Shown here: positions 30,671 to 40,519 of the stretch, piece by piece
Layout of the letters: each line of letters begins with the position of its first letter
Numbering within the stretch: the stretch's first letter is position 1
NCBI GenBank assembly: GCA_014490595.1
Contig: CP061031.1
Span: 1,054,001-1,118,000, forward strand
Origin: Corynebacterium wankanglinii
GTDB lineage: Bacteria > Actinomycetota > Actinomycetes > Mycobacteriales > Mycobacteriaceae
DNA: 64,000 nucleotides
Direction of reading: 5' to 3'
Notes under the pieces: model-generated
What the model was told of the DNA's origin: nothing
What the model saw: the letters and a program-made list of their open reading frames with translations, nothing else
Database searches by the model: none
Program-made: the position numbers and the translations under genes

Positions 30671-31135
30671 ATGATTGTGGTGGCAAGCAGCGCAGCGCTC
30701 GTCCTGGTCGTCCTCGCCGCGGCTGCGGCGTGGCGCTTCGCGATGGTGCGTAACTCTGGTGCCCGGGCGATGATGCGCGAGCTACCGGCGGAGGGGGTCC
30801 ATGGGTGGCGCCACGGTGTCTTGCGCTACGACGGGGAGCGGCTGCTGTTTTTCAAGCTGCGATCTTTGACGTTCCATCACGACATCGAGCTTGATCGGCG
30901 GGGAGTCGCATTCGAGGGTTTTAGGAACGTGACCGAGGATGAAAGCGAGTTCATGCCAGAAATCGGTCACGTCCTCCGTTTCTCCGGCCCGATGGGCGAT
31001 TTTGAGTTCGCCGCTGATCGCCACAGCGAGATGGGCCTGATCTCCTGGGTGGAGGCCGCACCCGATGCGCGCAAGGAGCGTATCGACGTGCATTCGCTCG
31101 CCCAGCGCGCCCAGCGCGATTCCGGGCAGCGGTAA
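30671..31135 (+). CDS. DUF2550 family membrane-anchored protein
   Basis: A 154-residue protein with one N-terminal membrane helix (residues ~2-23) and a soluble domain of beta character. The arrangement (WRHGVLRYDGERLLFFKLRS and the ...GLISWVEAAPDARKERID region) and its position between atpC and nucS fit the DUF2550 family of mycolata. Its function is not known; the location hints at an envelope-associated or ATP-synthase-neighbour role, which is only inference. The ATG at 30671 is preceded by GAGGAGGTTGGGCCGGG. Confidence 0.8.
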   Translation: MIVVASSAALVLVVLAAAAAWRFAMVRNSGARAMMRELPAEGVHGWRHGVLRYDGERLLFFKLRSLTFHHDIELDRRGVAFEGFRNVTEDESEFMPEIGHVLRFSGPMGDFEFAADRHSEMGLISWVEAAPDARKERIDVHSLAQRAQRDSGQR

Positions 31136-31156
31136 CCCAGCTGTACCCTGAGCTGC

Positions 31157-31849
31157 ATGCGTCTCGTCATTGCTCGTTGCTCCGTGGATTACGTCGGCCG
31201 CCTTGATGCGCACCTGCCGGAAGCCATGCGCCTCATCATGGTGAAAGCTGACGGCTCGGTGTCTGTCCACGCGGACGACCGCGCCTATAAGCCCTTGAAC
31301 TGGATGACCCCGCCGTGCACGACTCGCGTCGAAAATGTGGTGGACGTGGATGGGGAAGACACGGGCGAGCAGGTGTGGATCGTGGAGAACCCGAAGGGGG
31401 AGCAGCTACGCATCACGCTGTCCGAGGTGCTGCTGGATGAGACGAGGGAACTCGGTGTGGACCCTGGCTTGGTCAAAGATGGTGTGGAGTCCCACCTGCA
31501 GGAGCTGCTGGCTGAGCACATCACGACCCTGGGTGAGGGGGTGACCTTGGTGCGTCGCGAGTACCCCACGGCCATCGGCCCGGTCGATATCCTCGCCCGC
31601 GACCCCGAAGGCGGAACCCTTGCTGTGGAGGTGAAGCGGCGGGGCGGTATCGACGGCGTTGAGCAGCTGTCGCGCTATGTGGAGCTGCTCAACCGCGACG
31701 AGTTGCTGCGGCCTGTGCGGGGGGTCTTTGCCGCCCAGGAGATCAAGCCGCAGGCGCGCACGCTGGCCGGGGACCGCGGCTTCGAGTGCGTGACGCTAGA
31801 TTACGACGAGCTGCGCGGCATCGAGTCGGCAGAGCTGCGGCTGTTCTAA
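31157..31849 (+). CDS. nucS: Endonuclease NucS/EndoMS (mismatch repair)
   Basis: Makes double-strand cuts at mismatches in the non-canonical mismatch-repair pathway of actinobacteria that lack MutS/MutL. The 230-residue protein has an N-terminal DNA-binding/dimerisation domain and a C-terminal RecB-like nuclease domain: the catalytic set includes the Asp in GPVDILARD (near 140), E-x-K in AVEVKRRG (near 158-160) and QLSRYVELL. The last residues ELRLF fit the beta-clamp-binding tail known for this family. Its stop overlaps the next start (TAATG). Confidence 0.95.
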   Translation: MRLVIARCSVDYVGRLDAHLPEAMRLIMVKADGSVSVHADDRAYKPLNWMTPPCTTRVENVVDVDGEDTGEQVWIVENPKGEQLRITLSEVLLDETRELGVDPGLVKDGVESHLQELLAEHITTLGEGVTLVRREYPTAIGPVDILARDPEGGTLAVEVKRRGGIDGVEQLSRYVELLNRDELLRPVRGVFAAQEIKPQARTLAGDRGFECVTLDYDELRGIESAELRLF

Positions 31850-32136
31850 TGCCCAGGAAGAACCGGCGCCAGTATCAAGCCCCTCGCTACGTGCTGCCGC
31901 GAGACGGCTCAACGTTCATCGGCACCCAGGAGATGGAAGGGCCGAGGTGGACCCACGGCGAGATTTTTAAGGTCCGCCAGATCGGGTCCGCGGCGGCTAC
32001 GAAGTACTACGTGTGCCCGGGCTGCAACCAGAACATCCCGCCGGGTGTGGCGCACGTCGTGGCCTGGCCGCGCGATACCGGGCGGGGCGCGGACGACCGC
32101 AGGCACTGGCACGAGCACTGCTGGGAGCGGCGCTAG
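31849..32136 (+). CDS. Small zinc-site protein coupled to nucS
   Basis: A basic 95-residue protein starting in the stop of nucS (TAATG), so translationally coupled. It has a probable zinc site: CPGC near residue 64-67 and HWHEHCW near the C-terminus (His and Cys ligands), and a very basic N-terminus ([14 protein letters not shown]). Homologues in actinobacteria are often labelled ATP/GTP-binding protein, but I see no P-loop here. An HNH-like reading is possible: two CxxC/HxxC-type elements with few residues between. Function unknown; the tie to nucS suggests a DNA-related role. Confidence 0.75.
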   Translation: MPRKNRRQYQAPRYVLPRDGSTFIGTQEMEGPRWTHGEIFKVRQIGSAAATKYYVCPGCNQNIPPGVAHVVAWPRDTGRGADDRRHWHEHCWERR

Positions 32137-32146
32137 ACTTGGTCGC

Positions 32147-32449
32147 ATGATTGCAGCGTTTTCTGTGGCTCCGACCATGACACACAATTCCAATGCGGAG
32201 ATGTCCGACATTGTCGCTAGGGCTGTGAAGGTGGTTCGTGAGTCGGGCCTTCCGCACGAGACCACGGCGATGTTCACCACCATTGAGGGGGAGTGGGACG
32301 AGGTGATGGACGTGATCAAGCGGGCCACCCAGGCGGTGGAGGAGGTCTCTCCGCGAGTGTCTTTGGTAGTCAAGGCGGATATTCGCCCGGGGTACGAGAA
32401 TATGCTGCACCAGAAGGTGGAGTCTTTGAACAAGCACTTGGAGGCGTAG
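32147..32449 (+). CDS. MTH1187/YkoF-type thiamine-binding family protein
   Basis: A 100-residue ferredoxin-like protein. The start IAAFSVAPTMTHNSNAEMSD, the ETTAMFTTIEGEWDEVMDVI core and the LVVKADIRPGYEN strand match the DUF77/MTH1187 family, related to the thiamine-binding YkoF. It probably forms tetramers and may bind thiamine or another small molecule; no transporter gene adjoins it. It follows the nucS-zinc protein pair and is followed three bases later by the thioredoxin/TPR gene, so the four genes may be one transcript. Confidence 0.75.
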   Translation: MIAAFSVAPTMTHNSNAEMSDIVARAVKVVRESGLPHETTAMFTTIEGEWDEVMDVIKRATQAVEEVSPRVSLVVKADIRPGYENMLHQKVESLNKHLEA

Positions 32450-32452
32450 AAC

Positions 32453-33307
32453 ATGACGAACCCGCAGTTCACCGGCGGCGCAATCGATCTCGGGGCTCTG
32501 GTTGACCGCAACGGAGCGGGCAGCGCTGGCAAGGAGCAGGGCTCTAGCGGTTTCGAGCCGTTTATCTCCGTGGATGAGGCAAGCGTGGAGCAGCAGGTGT
32601 TTGAGCGCTCCATGCAAATACCCGTCGTGATGCTGATTGGCACCTCGCGCAGCACGGATTCGGAGTCGCTCAAGGCGCAGTTTGAGAAGCTCTCTGCAGG
32701 CCAGCGATCGTTCATGGTGGCCTACCTCGACGCCGACACCGCCCCGCAGGTTGCCCAGGCGATGGGTGTGCGAGTGCTACCCACGGTGGTCGCCCTCGCG
32801 GGCGGGCGCCCGGTGGCCAATTTTGAGGGCAACCAGCCGGCGAACGAGCTCGAGCAGTGGGTCGGCGCTCTGGTCAGCCAGATAGGCCCGCAGCTGCAGG
32901 GCCTGCCTGACGACGGCGTTCCGGAGGCACCCGCCGAGGATCCCCGCCTGGATCAGGCCACCGAGGCGCTCAACGCCGGCGACTTCGACCGCGCTACGGC
33001 GGTCTACGACGAGATCCTCGCCGACGATCCCGCAAATGCGGATATCAAACAGGCGAAGGCCACCGTCGCTGTGCTCAAGCGCGTACAGGGGCAGGGGGAG
33101 CCGGAGGATGACGTCGATAGGCAGCTGCACCTCGCGGATAGGGAATTTGTCGCGGACGACCCGGAGGCGGCGTTCGACCGGCTGCTCAGGCTGGTCAAGG
33201 CCGAGCCGCGCGCCAAGGAGCGGCTACTGGAGCTGCTGTCGCTGCTGGAGCCGGGCGACCCGCGGGTGATCGCGGCGCGCACCCGGCTGGCCAGCACGCT
33301 GTTCTAG
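32453..33307 (+). CDS. Thioredoxin-fold/TPR protein (YbbN/CnoX-like)
   Basis: A 284-residue soluble protein with a thioredoxin-like domain (residues ~38-145: EQQVFERSMQIPVVMLIGTS, AYLDADTAPQVAQAMGVRVL, PTVVALAGGRPV) that has no CxxC redox site (the position reads TSRSTDSE), then tetratricopeptide-like helices (~160-284). That layout is typical of the co-chaperone YbbN/CnoX and actinobacterial relatives. The missing cysteines argue for a holdase or scaffold role rather than disulfide exchange. The gene ends at 33307, overlapping the end of glgB by four bases in convergent orientation. Confidence 0.82.
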   Translation: MTNPQFTGGAIDLGALVDRNGAGSAGKEQGSSGFEPFISVDEASVEQQVFERSMQIPVVMLIGTSRSTDSESLKAQFEKLSAGQRSFMVAYLDADTAPQVAQAMGVRVLPTVVALAGGRPVANFEGNQPANELEQWVGALVSQIGPQLQGLPDDGVPEAPAEDPRLDQATEALNAGDFDRATAVYDEILADDPANADIKQAKATVAVLKRVQGQGEPEDDVDRQLHLADREFVADDPEAAFDRLLRLVKAEPRAKERLLELLSLLEPGDPRVIAARTRLASTLF

Positions 33308-35494
33308 CGGCGCAGGATGTAGTACTGCGCGCTCATTGCGGGCACGTGCAGTGCAACGGACTGCTCGAAGCGGTCCCACTCGGTGGGCTCCGCGCGTAGC
33401 ACACGCGGCAGGTCGTTGCCGGCGCCGCCGTAGACGGCGTCGTCGGTGTTGATCAGCATCTCCCACTCGCCGGCCTCGGGCAGGCCGAGGCGGTAGTTGG
33501 GCTGGGAGGTGCCAGAGAGGTTCACCACCGCGAGCACCGGGGTGGCGTCTACGCCCCAACGGACGTAGGCGAGGATGTTGTTCGCGGAATCGTCCCCCTT
33601 GACCCACTGAAAGCCCATGGGCGTGTTGTCCTGGGAGTACAGTGCGGGGGTTTCCCGGTAGACCAGGTTTAAATCGCGCACAAGGCGCTGCACGCCGCGG
33701 TGGTAATCGTGCCCCCAGCTATCGGCGAGGTTGTCCCAATTCACCGAATTCGCCTCGTCCCACTCGGTGGTCTGGCCCCACTCGCAGCCCATGAATAGCA
33801 GCTGCTTGCCGGGGTGGGAAAACATGTAGCCGTAGAGGGCACGCAGGCCGGCTGCCTTGTTCCAGTCGTCGCCGGGCATGCGCTGCCACAACGACCCCTT
33901 GCCGTGGACGACCTCGTCGTGGCTAAACGGCAGGACGTAGCGCTCGGAGAAGGCGTATACGAGGGAGAATGTGATCTCGTTGTGGTGGTGGGAGCGGTGG
34001 ATGGGATCGAGGGAGAAGTACTCCAACGTGTCGTTCATCCAGCCCATGTTCCACTTCAGGGAGAACCCCAGGCCGTCCGCATCGGTCTGTGCGGTCACGC
34101 CCGGCCAGGCGGTGGATTCCTCCTCCGATGGTGAGCACGCCGGGGTGCTCGCGGTGCACGGTGGCGTTCATTTCCTGGAGGAACTGTACAGCTTCCCAGT
34201 GCTCCCGGCCGCCGTACTGGTTGGGTAGCCACTCGCCGGGCTCGCGGGAGTAGTCCAGGTAGAGCATGGAGGCCACGGCGTCCACGCGCAGGCCGTCAAG
34301 GTGGAACTCCTCGCACCAGTACAGCGCGTTGGCAACCAGGAAGTTTCGCACCTCGCGGCGACCGAAGTCGAAGACGTAGGTGCCCCAGTCTTTCTGCTCG
34401 CCGCGGCGCCAGTCTGGGTGCTCGTAGAGGGCGGTGCCGTCGAAGCGGGCCAGGGCAAAGGCGTCTTTGGGGAAGTGGGCGGGCACCCAGTCCACCAACA
34501 CGCCGATGCCGTTGGCGTGGAGGGTGTCCACAAGCTTGCGGAACTCATCGGGCGTGCCCCACCGGGCGGTGGGCGCGTAGTAGCCGGTGACTTGGTAGCC
34601 CCAGGAGCCGCCAAAGGGGTGTTCAGCCACGGGCAGGAACTCCACGTGTGTGAAACCGTTGTCCACCAGGTACGGCACGAGTTCCTCGGTGAGCGTTGCG
34701 TAGGTGGAGCCCTGTTTCCAGGAGCCGATGTGGCACTCGTAGACGCTCATCGCGGAATTGGTGGTGTCGAGCCCGGCGCGGGCGCTGATCCACTCGTTGT
34801 CGGTCCACTGGAACTCGCTGGGTGCTGCAACCACTGACACGGTTTCCGGCGGGGTGAGCGTGCGCTTCGCTAGCGGGTCAGCCTTGTCCACGCGCACTCC
34901 GTCGGGGGTCTGGATGGCGTACTTGTACGCGTCGCCGTCGCCGACGCCGGGGATGAAGATCTCCCAGACGCCGGACGCGCCGAGAGAGCGCATGGGGTAC
35001 TGGTTTGGGTTCCACCCGCAGAACTCGCCGATGACGGCCACGCCTTGGGCGTTGGGCGCCCAGACGGCAAAGGAGGTTCCGCGGACTTCTCCGAGGGAAG
35101 TTTCGTAGGAGCGCACGTTCGCCCCGAGGACCTCCCAGAGGCGCTCGTGGCGGCCTTCTCCGATGAGGTGCAGGTCCAGGGAGCCGAGGGTGGGAAGGAA
35201 GTGGTACGCATCCGCCACGATGCGTGGCTCGGCGCCGGGGTAGGTGACGCGGAGGCGGTAGTCGGGCGAATGCTCGTCGTCAAGCGCGATTACCCAGATG
35301 TCGTCGCCGATGGGCTCCATGGGGTGCGCGGCGTTGTGGATGAGCAGCTCGACGTTGTCCGCGCCGAGGAAGCGGGTGCGCACCACGGACCCCGTCTCCA
35401 CGCGGTGCCAGCCGTAAAAGTCGTGGGGCGCGTGGTGCTTGCACTCGATGAGGCGTTGGCGGTCGCCGTCTGGGATGAGCAGGTCGGTGTTCAT
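33304..35494 (-). CDS. glgB: 1,4-alpha-glucan branching enzyme, one frameshift as sequenced
   Basis: Introduces alpha-1,6 branches into glycogen and alpha-glucan. About 730 residues: an N-terminal CBM48-type region (FAVWAPNAQGVAVIGEFCGWN), the GH13 barrel with the nucleophile in DGLRVDAVASMLYLDYS, and the region GFSLKWNMGWMND with SHDEVVHGKGSL in the second half. The frame changes near 34119-34128, between HREHPGVLTI and STAWPGVTA, where the acid/base glutamate segment (AEEST) should read. Both parts are conserved, so an indel error is likely. It starts 9 bases after the glgE stop, forming a glgE-glgB operon. Confidence 0.92.
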
Positions 35495-35503
35495 AGCGTT
35501 CCT

Positions 35504-37531
35504 TTAAGGGCGGTAATCGTGGTCTGAGATCTGACGGTACGCAAGTGCTTCTCGACGTTGTCTCGGCACCTCCGGCAACCGGAAAATGTGCGCCACGTTT
35601 TTCTCCGGCGCGAGCCGGATGAAGTTACCGGTCTCGGTGGCGGTCCAGGTGTAAGTCTCTCCCGTGATGAGATCGTGCACCTCGAAGGCGGCGCCGTCGC
35701 CCAGGCCCACCGCGGAGGCGTCGAAGCGCAGCATGCCCTCCTGTGTGGACGTGGGATCCAGGTTGATGACCACCAGCACGGCGTTGCCGGTAATCGCGTC
35801 CACCTTGGAGTAGGCGATGATCTGGTCGTTGGCGATGTCGTGGAAGCGGATCTGGCGCAGCTGTTGCAGCGCTGGGTTGGTTCGTCGGATGGTGTTGAGC
35901 AGCGTCAGGTACGGCTCGAGGGACTCTCCGCTTTCCAGCTTCGCGGCGAAATCGCGGTGGCGGAGCTGGTACTTCTCGCTGTCGTGGTACTCCTCGCTGC
36001 CCTCGGCAACGGGGCGGTCCTCGTAGAGCTCGTAGCCGGAGTACACGCCCCACAGCGGGCTCATCGTGGCCGCGAGGGTAGCGCGCAGTGCGAAGGCTGC
36101 CGGGCCGCCCTGCTGCAGCGACGCGTGGAGGATGTCGGGGGTGTTGACGAAGAGGTTGGGCCGGGACACGTCGGCCACGTCCACCAGGAGCTGGGCGAAG
36201 TCCGTCAGCTCCGCCTTGGTGGTCTTCCACGTGAAGTGGGTGTAGGACTGCGAAAAGCCCGCCTTAGACAGGCCGTACATGCGCGGCGGGCGGGTAAACG
36301 CCTCGGCCAGGAAGATCACGTCCGGGTCCGTCTCATGCACCTTGGCAATGAGCCAGTGCCAGAAATCCACCGGCTTCGTGTGGGGGTTATCCACGCGGAA
36401 CGTCGTAATGCCGAGGTCAACCCAGTACATGATCACGCGGTAAATCTCCGCGTAGAGCTTCTCCGGGGCGTTGTCGAAGTTCAGCGGGTAAATGTCCTGG
36501 TACTTCTTCGGCGGGTTTTCCGCGTAGGCGATGGTGCCGTCCGCCAGCACGGTGAAAAACTCCGGGTGTTCGCTCGCCCACGGGTGGTCGGGCGCAGCCT
36601 GCAGCGCAAAGTCGAGGGCGATTTCCAGGCCTAGCTCGTTGGCGTGGTCCATCATGTCCAGGAACTCGTCCTCGCCGCCCAGGTTGGGGTCGAAGGCGTC
36701 GTGGCCGCCGTGCTTCGAACCGATTGCCCACGGCGAGCCGACGTCCCCGTCCTCTGGGGTCAGAGTGTTGTTGCGGCCTTTGCGGTTGACCTCGCCGATG
36801 GGGTGGATAGGTGGGAAATAGACGGTGTCGAAGCCCATGTCGGCGACGCGCTCGAGTTGGGCGGCGGTGGTGGCCCAGGTGCCGTGAACAGGGTTGCCGT
36901 CCGCGTCCACGCCGCCGGTGGAGCGGGGAAACAGTTCGTACCAGGAGTTCACCAGCGCTTCGCGGCGCTCCACCAGGATGTCGGCAACCGGGCCGCGGGT
37001 GACGAGTTCGCGCAGCGGGTGCTGCTCCAGCACGTCTCGCACGTCCTGGGAGACGCCCGCAGCGATGCGGTCGGCGAGCGGAATCGTGTCGTCGAGAAGC
37101 GCCGTGCGAGCCTGCTCCAGCACCTCCGGCGACGGGGTCTGGGCGATCGCTGCGGCGAACAGGTCCGCGCCATGGGCAATGTCGTTGGCCAACTCGGCTT
37201 CCGTCTGCCCCGCGGCGAGCTTCTTCTCCACCGCGTTGCGCCAGGTCGCCATGACGTCGCTCCATGCATCCACCCGGTAGCGCCACAGGCCCTGCTCGTG
37301 GGGGACGAAGACGCCATGGACGTAGTCCGGGCGGTAGACCTCCTGGTGCATGGGTACCGCGAACTGCTCGCCGGAAGGGGAAACCAACACCAGCGTGGCG
37401 GCAACCGCGTCGTGGCCCTCGCGCCACACCAGCGCAGAGACCGGCACCACCTCGCCGACCACCGCCTTTGCGGGCAACGTGCGGCCAGAGACCTGAGGAC
37501 GCACATCGTCGATTCCAAAGCGAGCAACCAT
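35504..37531 (-). CDS. glgE: Alpha-1,4-glucan:maltose-1-phosphate maltosyltransferase
   Basis: Extends alpha-1,4-glucan using maltose-1-phosphate, the trehalose-linked GlgE route of actinobacteria. The 675-residue protein begins at ATG 37531 (MVARFGIDDVRP), which has a GAGAGGG ribosome site; an open frame continues upstream but is unlike the family. GH13 motifs are intact: nucleophile D381 in TFRVDNPHTKP, the acid/base Glu in IFLAEAFTRPP, and VNTPDIL for the transition-state Asp. PPIHPIGEVNRKGRNN is the typical N-domain signature. It pairs with glgB downstream. Confidence 0.95.
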   Translation of the reverse strand: MVARFGIDDVRPQVSGRTLPAKAVVGEVVPVSALVWREGHDAVAATLVLVSPSGEQFAVPMHQEVYRPDYVHGVFVPHEQGLWRYRVDAWSDVMATWRNAVEKKLAAGQTEAELANDIAHGADLFAAAIAQTPSPEVLEQARTALLDDTIPLADRIAAGVSQDVRDVLEQHPLRELVTRGPVADILVERREALVNSWYELFPRSTGGVDADGNPVHGTWATTAAQLERVADMGFDTVYFPPIHPIGEVNRKGRNNTLTPEDGDVGSPWAIGSKHGGHDAFDPNLGGEDEFLDMMDHANELGLEIALDFALQAAPDHPWASEHPEFFTVLADGTIAYAENPPKKYQDIYPLNFDNAPEKLYAEIYRVIMYWVDLGITTFRVDNPHTKPVDFWHWLIAKVHETDPDVIFLAEAFTRPPRMYGLSKAGFSQSYTHFTWKTTKAELTDFAQLLVDVADVSRPNLFVNTPDILHASLQQGGPAAFALRATLAATMSPLWGVYSGYELYEDRPVAEGSEEYHDSEKYQLRHRDFAAKLESGESLEPYLTLLNTIRRTNPALQQLRQIRFHDIANDQIIAYSKVDAITGNAVLVVINLDPTSTQEGMLRFDASAVGLGDGAAFEVHDLITGETYTWTATETGNFIRLAPEKNVAHIFRLPEVPRQRREALAYRQISDHDYRP

Positions 37532-37615
37532 TATTCCGGACCCTCTCAACCTGCCTGCATTCCGTATGCCAGGGTAGCGCGGGCCTCCCACACACGCGGG
37601 CTGAAATAGGTAAAG

Positions 37616-38488
<873 letters not shown>

Positions 38489-38504
38489 GCCTGGGGGAGC
38501 CGTC

Positions 38505-39380
38505 ATGCCCACGGAGAGGAACAACACGCCGGGCGTACATACGCACGACGTCGCCGACAGCATCGACGTCAGTGAGCAGAGCGGGTTCCAGGGTGCCCGC
38601 CTCTCAGCGACGGTGATGCTGCTGCGCGACGGCGCAGACGGCCTCGAGGTGTGGATGCAAGAGCGGGTGCTCTCCATGCCGAACTACCCGGGCATTACGG
38701 TGTTTCCCGGCGGCGGGGTGGACTCCCGCGACTTTCCACCGCGGGCGTGGGATGACGGCGAGCTATGGCTGGGCCGCTCCGCGATTGCTCTGGCCCGCCA
38801 ACTGGGCGTGACTAAGTACAAGGCGCACGCGCTGATGTTCGCGGCGGTGCGCGAGCTGTTCGAGGAGACCGGCACGCTGCTCGCTGTAGACGACGATTGT
38901 GTTCTGCTCGACGACGCGCGGCCGTTCCACGACAGCAGGCTGCAGTTGGAGTCGCACGAGCTGTCGCTTACCGACGTGCTCCGCGAATCCAACCTCAATG
39001 TCTGCGGCGACCTACTGAAGCCCTTCGCGCGGTGGGTGGGCCGTTCTGAAAGCGGGAACTGGTTCGACACCTTCACCTTCGTCGCCGCCCAGCCTGAAGG
39101 ACAGGAGCCGGACGCGGACACCGACGAGGCCGACGACGCGAACTGGTTTCCACCCCGGCTACTTCTCGACGGCTGGCGCCACGGCCTGGTTCGTCTCGCC
39201 CCGTCCACGTGGGCGCAACTTTCGGAGATCACGAGGTTTGAAGACACTGCCGAAGTACTCGCAGCTGCGGACACCTCCATCCTGTCGCCGGTGCTGGGAG
39301 ACCCGGTTGACGACGAGCGCTACCGCGACTTCTACACCTTCATCCCCGTAGACAGGATTGGACGCCGCAGTGGGATTTAG
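38505..39380 (+). CDS. Nudix hydrolase with an insertion inside the Nudix box
   Basis: A 291-residue hydrolase of nucleoside-diphosphate-linked compounds. The ATG at 38505 has GGGGGAG ahead of it. The Nudix box is split: PGGGVDSRD is followed ~40 residues later by AAVRELFEETGTLL, so the conserved REUxEExGU half is present but the glycine half is displaced by an insertion (DGELWLGRSAIALARQLGV and neighbours). This arrangement recalls NUDT19-type CoA diphosphatases. Substrate is not determined. It overlaps the next gene by 23 bases if the TTG start of that gene is right. Confidence 0.85.
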   Translation: MPTERNNTPGVHTHDVADSIDVSEQSGFQGARLSATVMLLRDGADGLEVWMQERVLSMPNYPGITVFPGGGVDSRDFPPRAWDDGELWLGRSAIALARQLGVTKYKAHALMFAAVRELFEETGTLLAVDDDCVLLDDARPFHDSRLQLESHELSLTDVLRESNLNVCGDLLKPFARWVGRSESGNWFDTFTFVAAQPEGQEPDADTDEADDANWFPPRLLLDGWRHGLVRLAPSTWAQLSEITRFEDTAEVLAAADTSILSPVLGDPVDDERYRDFYTFIPVDRIGRRSGI

Positions 39381-40509
39381 CGTTGAGGAAGCGAGGTTCT
39401 TGTCCGCTCACGCCGCCGAAATCGCGGACGTGGCCCCGGATATTGCGCTCACCACATCGTCGGTGTTCGCTGACCGGGCGGTGTTAGACCGCCGCTTCGG
39501 CGACTACGCACGCGCGGTGAGCGTCCTCATCGCCTCCCGGCGCGCGGCCGCCGGCAAATTCCCGGGCCACTGGCTTACCGACGCCGACGCCGCCCAGCAG
39601 GCCACCCCTGCGCGCGTTGCCCGCGTAAGAGCTCAGCGCATCGCCGCCGCTGGGGCCGAGTTCGTCCACGACGTGACCTGCTCCATCGGTTCGGAGGCGC
39701 CAGCATTTTTGCGCGCTGGCATGCAATGGTTCGGATCCGACCTAGACGCGGCACGGCTGATCATGGCGCGCCACAACCTAGGCCCCACCGCGTGGCTTGC
39801 GCGCGCCGACGCGCTCGCGCCCGTAAGCACCGGCGGCGTTGTGGTGGCGGACCCCGCCAGACGCGCGGGCGGCAAGCGCATCACCGATCCCGCCAAACTC
39901 CTGCCGCCGCTGCCGGACGTGTTGGAGGCGCACAGCGGCCGCGAGCTGGCAGTCAAATGCGCGCCGGGCATCGACTACTCCGGGTGGGAAGGCCTGGTCA
40001 GCGTTGTCTCCGTCGACGGCGGCGTGAAGGAGGCGTGCCTGTACACGCCGGGGCTGGCGGGCGGAACGCGCAGGGAAGCGGTCGTGCTCAGGGACGTCGA
40101 GGAGCGTGTGAGCGACACCGAGCCCGACGAGGTAGAGGTCACCGCGCCACGGCAGTGGATCATCGAGCCGGACGGGGCCGTTGTGCGCGCCGGGCTGGTG
40201 CGGCAGTGGGCGGCACGGCACAGCCTCAGCATGCTCGACGAGCACATCGCGTACACCACGGGCGAGGCAATTCCAGCGGGCTACAGCGGCTTCGAGTTCA
40301 TCGAGGCGGTGCCGCTACGCGCACTGAAGAGGGCGCTTGCCGCCCATGGGGCGGGCAGCGCGGAGATCCTCGTTCGCGGCGTGGACGTGGATCCGGACCA
40401 GCTGCGCAAGAAGCTCAAGCTGCGAGGGAGCAGGCAGATGGGTGTGGTCATCGCGCGCATCGGCAACGACGCGGTGGCGCATGTGTGCGGCCCGCGCGTG
40501 CACGCCTAA
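39358..40509 (+). CDS. SAM-dependent methyltransferase with THUMP-like domain
   Basis: A 383-residue putative methyltransferase. A Rossmann-like core is suggested by VHDVTCSIGSEAPAFL (SAM loop) near residue 104 and WFGSDLDAARLIMARHN after it; VVVADPARRAGGKRI near 162 is the DP-x-R-R catalytic-type motif seen in this family; the C-terminal ~150 residues form the THUMP-like part (RGVDVDPDQLRKKLKL...). It may modify RNA, but the substrate is unknown. The start is uncertain: TTG 39358 or GTG 39370, both near the end of the Nudix gene. It is followed 10 bases later by iscS. Confidence 0.75.
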   Translation: MDAAVGFSVEEARFLSAHAAEIADVAPDIALTTSSVFADRAVLDRRFGDYARAVSVLIASRRAAAGKFPGHWLTDADAAQQATPARVARVRAQRIAAAGAEFVHDVTCSIGSEAPAFLRAGMQWFGSDLDAARLIMARHNLGPTAWLARADALAPVSTGGVVVADPARRAGGKRITDPAKLLPPLPDVLEAHSGRELAVKCAPGIDYSGWEGLVSVVSVDGGVKEACLYTPGLAGGTRREAVVLRDVEERVSDTEPDEVEVTAPRQWIIEPDGAVVRAGLVRQWAARHSLSMLDEHIAYTTGEAIPAGYSGFEFIEAVPLRALKRALAAHGAGSAEILVRGVDVDPDQLRKKLKLRGSRQMGVVIARIGNDAVAHVCGPRVHA

Positions 40510-40519
40510 CCTGTCCTGC

